Assembly: GCA_029460375.1 (NCBI GenBank)
Contig: JARPAQ010000055.1
Span: 1-9,080, forward strand
Direction: 5' to 3'
DNA length: 9,080 nucleotides
Source of the DNA: Nitrososphaerota archaeon
GTDB taxonomy: Archaea > Thermoproteota > Nitrososphaeria > Nitrososphaerales > JACPRH01
The notes beneath the pieces were generated by a model, which saw only the letters and a list, made by a program, of their open reading frames with translations, did not search any database and was not told the DNA's origin. The translations under genes were made by a program, and so were the position numbers. Below are positions 5,117 through 9,080 of this stretch, in pieces (the stretch's first letter is position 1; every line of letters starts with the position of its first letter).

Positions 5117-6796
5117 GTGAAACCGGCTAACCCCAGATTTGCAGTCGCAATTATTCTAATCATGATGCTGCTCAGCCTAGCTATCCCCGTATATTCCCAA
5201 GACGCTTCAGAAGGGACATACAGGTTGACTCATAGCGTGAAAGTTACGGAACACGGTTTTCTTTCAATAGACGAAACAGTAGAATTCCAGAACACAGGAA
5301 TCTCTCCATCAACTCTACAACCCTTTGAACTCAACTATGCTTCAATACCTGTTGAGGATATATCATCGGTCGCGGTTCGAGGACCAGTTGATTTCAACGT
5401 CGAGAAGAGCGGTGTGAATGATACCGCTAGAATTACTCTAACACCAAGAAGCGATCATCAGGTTCCAAGCGGTGCCTCTGCCACGATACGGATTCAGTTC
5501 TATGCTTCCAATCTGGTAGATACCGCTGAGGAAGGACTCTTTTCAGCCAGACTGCCTTTGGTTCCGTCTATGAATAGGGTGATAAGTGAGGTTCAGTCCA
5601 ACGTGGTTCTTCCTGCTAACTCGGAGGTCGAGGAATTGCCTTCGGGTTTCGTTCTTGAAGATGATGCAGGTTTGAAGAAGATTAGCGGTGTATTTCAAGA
5701 TGTGGAGCCTGAGGGGCTTAGTACTCAGGTGGTGGAATATACACTAGACCCAGCTGTTAGCCTGTCTCCCCTTGACTTTCCTAGCGTGGAGAGAACCTTC
5801 AAAGTATCATCTGACGGCTCGGTTACAGTGCATGACGAGATACGTGTAGTGAACATAGGTGGGGTGAAGGCGACGAAGATAAAGTTGACACTTCTCAATG
5901 AGGATGCTGCGACCATAGATATTGTGCCTATCGGTAGCCCCCCTCTGATAAACAGGTTCACGATCAGCCTGTTGGATCAGACGCTTGATCTGAGGGTTTC
6001 ATACCAGACAGCTCTGAGCAAGGGTGAAGAGTTCCTCTTTGGGATAGAGTATCCTCTCTCATCAGAATACTTTAGCTCTGTAGATGGAGTAGCCTCTTTT
6101 GACGTACCGGTGAAGCCGCCTATAGATGGCGTGGTTGAACGGTTTGCGATCAAGGTCGATCCTGCGTCAGGTATAGATGTTTCAGGCGGGGAAAGCGTGA
6201 TGTATGAAGATGCTGCACCTTCAAGTGCAGAGTTTTACAGTTTCAGTGTGAGCCTACGTATAGTGTGGGCGTCAGAACAGATTATGCCGGTTGCTACTTT
6301 ACTGTTTGTAGTGGTGCTAGCAGCGCTTCTCTTCGGTAAAGCTCAGTTCCGTAGGGCTGGAGGGGTGGAGAAGGAGGCTCCGTATTTTGAAGAGCTTGTT
6401 ACAATCTTCGAGGAGAAGACCGGTGTCATAGACGATATTATCCACTCTTTCGGAGGCAAGCGGAAAGGTGGTGCTCCTAAAAGCAGTTTTTCGGAGGCGC
6501 GAAGGTACTTTGAGTCTGTGAAGGGGAGGGCCGCTGGTAAGATGGGTGCAGTCAAGTCAAAAATAATCTCTGCTAAACCGCATCTGAAAGACAATTTGTC
6601 AGAACTTTTGAACTTGGATAAGGAGTATAATAGGGCTGTGCTGGACATTATCAGTCTCTACGAAAAGCATTACACAGGCAAAATTCGGGAAGATACATTT
6701 GAAAGGTTGAGAAGTAAGTACCAGCAGAGGCTTGATAAAGCCAAGGAAAGACTGAATGAAAGCCTAGAGTACATACACGACGAAGTTGAAAAGTAG
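5117..6796 (+). CDS. Membrane-anchored protein resembling ribophorin I (OST1)
   Basis: The 559-residue product has a signal peptide (hydrophobic 8-26), an ectodomain (about 29-388), one membrane helix (389-407) and a 150-residue basic, helical cytoplasmic tail. This is the size and topology I recall for eukaryotic ribophorin I (human about 607 residues). Two ectodomain segments start with the same pattern: VKVTEHGFLSI (41-51) and FKVSSDGSVTV (228-238). Residues 226-238 fit R-x3-V-S-x2-G-x-[VI]-x-V, which I recall in human RPN1 (EVSHWGNIAV). Residues 312-319 (YPLSSEYF) resemble its YNLPSYEYL, and the tail TGKIREDTF resembles AGKLKKDTY. One ecto sequon, N101-D-T, is seen. Ribophorin I is a non-catalytic oligosaccharyltransferase subunit; no STT3/AglB is in this window. 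Homology is my reading from memory. Start GTG 5117 is supported by GGAG. Confidence 0.6.
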   Translation: MKPANPRFAVAIILIMMLLSLAIPVYSQDASEGTYRLTHSVKVTEHGFLSIDETVEFQNTGISPSTLQPFELNYASIPVEDISSVAVRGPVDFNVEKSGVNDTARITLTPRSDHQVPSGASATIRIQFYASNLVDTAEEGLFSARLPLVPSMNRVISEVQSNVVLPANSEVEELPSGFVLEDDAGLKKISGVFQDVEPEGLSTQVVEYTLDPAVSLSPLDFPSVERTFKVSSDGSVTVHDEIRVVNIGGVKATKIKLTLLNEDAATIDIVPIGSPPLINRFTISLLDQTLDLRVSYQTALSKGEEFLFGIEYPLSSEYFSSVDGVASFDVPVKPPIDGVVERFAIKVDPASGIDVSGGESVMYEDAAPSSAEFYSFSVSLRIVWASEQIMPVATLLFVVVLAALLFGKAQFRRAGGVEKEAPYFEELVTIFEEKTGVIDDIIHSFGGKRKGGAPKSSFSEARRYFESVKGRAAGKMGAVKSKIISAKPHLKDNLSELLNLDKEYNRAVLDIISLYEKHYTGKIREDTFERLRSKYQQRLDKAKERLNESLEYIHDEVEK

Positions 6797-6818
6797 AAAC
6801 TGCAGCCAAGACGATCGG

Positions 6819-6827
6819 TTAATATAC
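6819..6827 (+). promoter_or_regulatory. TATA-like box of purH
   Basis: TTAATATAC lies in the 63-base gap before purH, centred about 37 bases from the TTG start, which would leave a leader of roughly 10 bases. No clear Shine-Dalgarno precedes the TTG, so translation may begin close to the 5' end. Confidence 0.45.
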
Positions 6828-6859
6828 AGACAAACTCGGGTGCAGAACGGCTGGATAGA

Positions 6860-8467
6860 TTGGCTGACGAATCTAAGAAGATATCGACAGCGCTCATAAG
6901 CGTATATAACAAGCAGGGCCTGGCAGAATTTGCCGCCAATCTAAAGGAACTAGGTGTAAAGATAATCGCAACCGGAGGCACACGCTCAGTCATAGAAGGC
7001 GCCGGTGTAATATTCCAGAGGCTGGAAGATGTTGCACGCTTCCCCGAGATGCTGGACGGTAGAGTGAAGACGCTTCAACCAGAGATATTTGCGGGGATAT
7101 TGGCGAGGCGTGTAGAGGATCATCTTAATCAGCTCAGCAAGTTCGATATCGAGCCTATAGATATGGTCGTCTGCAACTTCTACCCGTTTGAAGAGGTAGT
7201 GTCAAAGCGGGGTGTGGCGTTTGAAGATGTTATCGAAAATATAGATATAGGGGGCCCCTCGTTGGTCAGAGCTGCTGCTAAGAATCATGAATCGGTAGCG
7301 GTGATCACTTCGCCGAGGCTGTACGACTCTACCGTGGAAGAGTTGTCTGAGAATCAAGGGTATCTTTCAGCAGAGACCAGACGCAGCCTTGCTGAAGTAG
7401 CGTTCGGGATGGTCGCAGCCTATGATATAGCGATATATAATGGTCTCTTGAAGTTCAGAGAAGGCTCAGAGTTCCCTGAGAAGTTCTTCGCTTCATCCAC
7501 CAAGTTTGAAGACACCAAATACGGTGAAAACCCTGATCAGAAGGCTGCTGTCTACAAAATAGATGGGTATGCAGGTATGCTTGACTGGAGGCAGCTATTC
7601 GGAGACAGTCGATCGTTCAATAATCACCTCGATATAGGGCACGCCTTCGAGATTCTCGAGGGATTTGACGAAGTTGCGGCTGTTGCTACTGTGAAGCATG
7701 GGAATATAAGCGGATTCGCCTTCGCGCCGACTCTGGGTGAAGCTTATAGGTTGGCTCACGCGTGTGATCCAGAAGCGGACTATGGGTGCACCACGGTGTT
7801 GAATAGGCGGGTGGATGCTGCTGCTGCGAAGTTCATCGGTAAGAATCCTGGGGTTGATGAGGGGTCTATTTATACGGAGTTAGTTGTTGCGCCGGGGTAT
7901 GATGATGCTGCTTTGGAGATTCTTAGGGCGAAGCAGAAGAAGAAGATGAGGATAATTGAGGCGAAGAAGCATTCTAATTACCCGTTTGACCTGAGGTTTC
8001 TTGAAGGCGCCCTGCTGGTTCAGACGCCAGTTGATTATGGTAAGAAGCTCGGAAGTGAAAGCCTCACCTTCCCGACTAAAGCCAAGCCTGATGATGCTAC
8101 AGTAGCGAAGCTCCTTGCCGCGTGGGAGGTTGTGAGAAAGGTGGAGTCGAACGGCATAGTCATCGGTGACGGACGGTATGAAGACGATCATCTTACGCAC
8201 TTCTGGACGCTGGGTGTAGGTAGCTTCAGGAAGAGGAACGGAGCGACAAAGATAGCTCTAGACAACGCGGGTGAACGGGCTCGTGGCGCCATAGCTGCTT
8301 CAGATGGATTCTTCCCATTCCCCGACAGCGTCGAACTTCTAGCCGATGCAGGAGTTACGGCAGTGATTCAACCAGGCGGCTCCATCAGAGACAAGCTGAT
8401 AATCGAGACTGCAGACAAGCTTGGGTTACCTCTCGTCTTGAGCCACGCACGAGCCTTCAAACATTAA
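6860..8467 (+). CDS. purH: Bifunctional AICAR transformylase / IMP cyclohydrolase PurH
   Basis: The 535-residue product is full length and catalyses the last two steps of IMP synthesis. The N-terminal MGS-fold cyclohydrolase (about 8-200) has ISVYNKQGL, IIATGGT, FPEMLDGRVKTL, NFYPFEE, ENIDIGGPSLVRAAAKNH; residues equivalent to the human catalytic set are present (K70, Y108, D129, K141). The transformylase part (about 216-535) has KYGENPDQKAA, SFNNHLD, VKHGNISGF with the catalytic K279-H280, ASDGFFPFPDS, VIQPGGSIRD and a C-terminal His. Two segments are unusual: KHGNISG instead of the common KH.NPCG or KH.SPAG, and GVGSFRKRNGATKIAL (451-466) where most PurH have G.GAGQ.SR. Many archaea use PurP and PurO instead, so this form is a lineage clue. 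The start is TTG; ATG is not available in frame nearby. Confidence 0.95.
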   Translation: MADESKKISTALISVYNKQGLAEFAANLKELGVKIIATGGTRSVIEGAGVIFQRLEDVARFPEMLDGRVKTLQPEIFAGILARRVEDHLNQLSKFDIEPIDMVVCNFYPFEEVVSKRGVAFEDVIENIDIGGPSLVRAAAKNHESVAVITSPRLYDSTVEELSENQGYLSAETRRSLAEVAFGMVAAYDIAIYNGLLKFREGSEFPEKFFASSTKFEDTKYGENPDQKAAVYKIDGYAGMLDWRQLFGDSRSFNNHLDIGHAFEILEGFDEVAAVATVKHGNISGFAFAPTLGEAYRLAHACDPEADYGCTTVLNRRVDAAAAKFIGKNPGVDEGSIYTELVVAPGYDDAALEILRAKQKKKMRIIEAKKHSNYPFDLRFLEGALLVQTPVDYGKKLGSESLTFPTKAKPDDATVAKLLAAWEVVRKVESNGIVIGDGRYEDDHLTHFWTLGVGSFRKRNGATKIALDNAGERARGAIAASDGFFPFPDSVELLADAGVTAVIQPGGSIRDKLIIETADKLGLPLVLSHARAFKH

Positions 8468-8478
8468 CTTAGTGGAAT

Positions 8479-8492
8479 GAATCTTTCGATTC
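8479..8492 (+). repeat. Short hairpin after purH
   Basis: GAATC-TTTC-GATTC forms a perfect 5-bp stem with a 4-base loop, 11 bases after the purH stop. It has no following T-run, so a terminator role is doubtful. Confidence 0.3.
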
Positions 8493-8534
8493 CGCGGTAT
8501 TAGAATTGGCTTTAGAAACTGCTTTAAGTCTGTG

Positions 8535-8563
8535 ACCCTATCCCCATACGGTTATTCTAGGGT
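8535..8563 (+). repeat. Inverted repeat upstream of the small ORF
   Basis: ACCCTA (8535-8540) and TAGGGT (8558-8563) are perfect inverted arms around a 17-base spacer, extendable by one G-T pair. It ends 12 bases before ATG 8576. It could be an operator or a leader hairpin over the ribosome-binding region; a TATA-like CTTTAAG (8522-8528) lies just upstream. No function is demonstrated. Confidence 0.35.
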
Positions 8564-8575
8564 TGGGAACTGGTT

Positions 8576-8713
8576 ATGAGCAGGGTTGAAGAGATGCTTC
8601 GAGAAAGGCTTTCGCCTGAAGATTTAGATTTAGCGAAGCAGATACTTGATCTCCCAGTCTCTAGGATACGTGGCTTTATTCAGGAGAAGGTTGACGAGGT
8701 TGAGTCGGAGTGA
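8576..8713 (+). CDS. Small helical protein coupled to a Rad50-like ATPase
   Basis: A 45-codon ORF starts at ATG 8576 and ends at TGA 8711-8713. The stop overlaps the next start in a GTGA junction, the arrangement expected of coupled genes. The product is charged and predicted helical: VEEMLRERLSPEDLDLAKQI is followed by LPVSRIRGFIQEKVDEV. There is no cysteine, signal peptide or membrane segment, and I do not recognise the family. The LSPEDLDLAKQIL stretch, followed by a second amphipathic helix, could be a small interaction module or a partner subunit of the ATPase. The case for a real gene rests on the four-base overlap, a start 108 bases after purH with a possible promoter in between, and codon use like the neighbours. 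No strong Shine-Dalgarno is present. Confidence 0.65.
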   Translation: MSRVEEMLRERLSPEDLDLAKQILDLPVSRIRGFIQEKVDEVESE

Positions 8714-9080
8714 AGCTGAACCGAGTTGAAGTTGAAGGGTTCCGAGGGCTGGAAAAGGAAGAATTCCAGCTCAACAACCTGACCGTGTTCTCCGGCGAGA
8801 TGGGTACAGGAAAGACCAGCCGGCTTCTAGCTATTCTCTACAACTTGACAGGCTCTGCTCCTTCAGGCATCAACCTCGACGAGATGATAAATGTAAACTC
8901 CGACTATATGTGGGTCAAGACTGAAGGTGAAATTAACGGTGAAAGTTTCACCGTGGAGCGGAGCAAGAGAAGAGATCGTTCCACAACCGTGAAGACGAAT
9001 ATCGAAGAGATGCCGAAGCTGAGCGAAAACATATTCATAGAGGGGCGGGAGATAGCTACACTATTCCTAGGTGCACCCAC
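8710..9080 (+). CDS. Rad50/SMC-like ATPase, N-terminal part (cut by window edge)
   Basis: One hundred and twenty-three residues are visible from GTG 8710; the gene continues beyond the window. The start KLNRVEVEGFRGLEKEEFQL and LTVFSGEMGTGKTS (Walker A, G29-T36) are typical of the Rad50/SbcC/RecF branch of SMC-like ABC ATPases, in which a beta-strand lead of the form V..FRG... precedes the P-loop. The segment NIFIEGREIATLF (107-119) lies where Rad50 proteins carry the Q-loop pattern F..QGEI; the expected glutamine seems absent. Such proteins act in DNA repair or chromosome organisation through a long coiled coil, but the coiled coil, signature motif and Walker B lie outside the window. It is not classical archaeal Rad50 by its surroundings: no mre11 or herA/nurA neighbour is seen, only the coupled 45-codon gene. 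Confidence 0.83.
   Translation, partial: MKLNRVEVEGFRGLEKEEFQLNNLTVFSGEMGTGKTSRLLAILYNLTGSAPSGINLDEMINVNSDYMWVKTEGEINGESFTVERSKRRDRSTTVKTNIEEMPKLSENIFIEGREIATLFLGAP

Noticed and set aside
8468..8575. Possible small RNA gene between purH and the small ORF
   Set aside because: No tRNA fold, no box C/D or H/ACA elements were found; only the two short inverted repeats.
1..9080. CRISPR array, insertion sequence or integrated element
   Set aside because: No repeated units with spacers, transposase, integrase or terminal repeats were seen; the gene content is core archaeal.

Overview
The window is an archaeal chromosome segment. The evidence is a run of archaeal/eukaryotic-type information-processing genes: Nep1, RNase P protein Rnp4, ribosomal proteins S19e, L39e and L31e, and a PDCD5-like protein. 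TATA-like boxes sit just upstream of the genes, and GTG and TTG starts are common. The S19e-PDCD5-L39e-L31e order is known from many archaea. A bacterial-type bifunctional PurH and a divergent FtsZ-like protein would suit a TACK-type lineage (Thaumarchaeota, Aigarchaeota or Bathyarchaeia). That placement is inference, and Asgard is not excluded.

Layout: 1-210 (minus) is the N-terminus of nep1, cut by the window edge. Starting 21 bases away in the opposite direction is rnp4 (232-561), then the plus-strand cluster rps19e, PDCD5-like, rpl39e and rpl31e (628-1842); rpl39e is only 52 codons. A minus-strand block follows, read right to left: moaD-like (4988-4704), mtaB (4691-3414), ftsZ-like (3280-2252) and an ASCH-domain gene (2191-1847) that converges on rpl31e. 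Plus-strand genes occupy the rest: a 559-residue membrane protein whose layout and motifs resemble eukaryotic ribophorin I (5117-6796), purH (6860-8467), a 45-codon gene (8576-8713), and a Rad50/SMC-like ATPase (8710 onward) that runs off the window.

How they fit together: 1-1842 is a ribosome and tRNA maturation neighbourhood covering 16S methylation, RNase P and ribosomal proteins. The moaD-mtaB pair joins a ubiquitin-like sulfur carrier to a tRNA methylthiotransferase. PurH serves purine synthesis. The small ORF and the ATPase are translationally coupled and probably form one functional unit. There is no gene-free stretch above 150 bases, and I found no tRNA, rRNA, CRISPR array or insertion sequence. 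The most interesting items are the ribophorin I-like protein, the FtsZ-like protein lacking a canonical T7 loop, and the sulfur carrier next to a methylthiotransferase.
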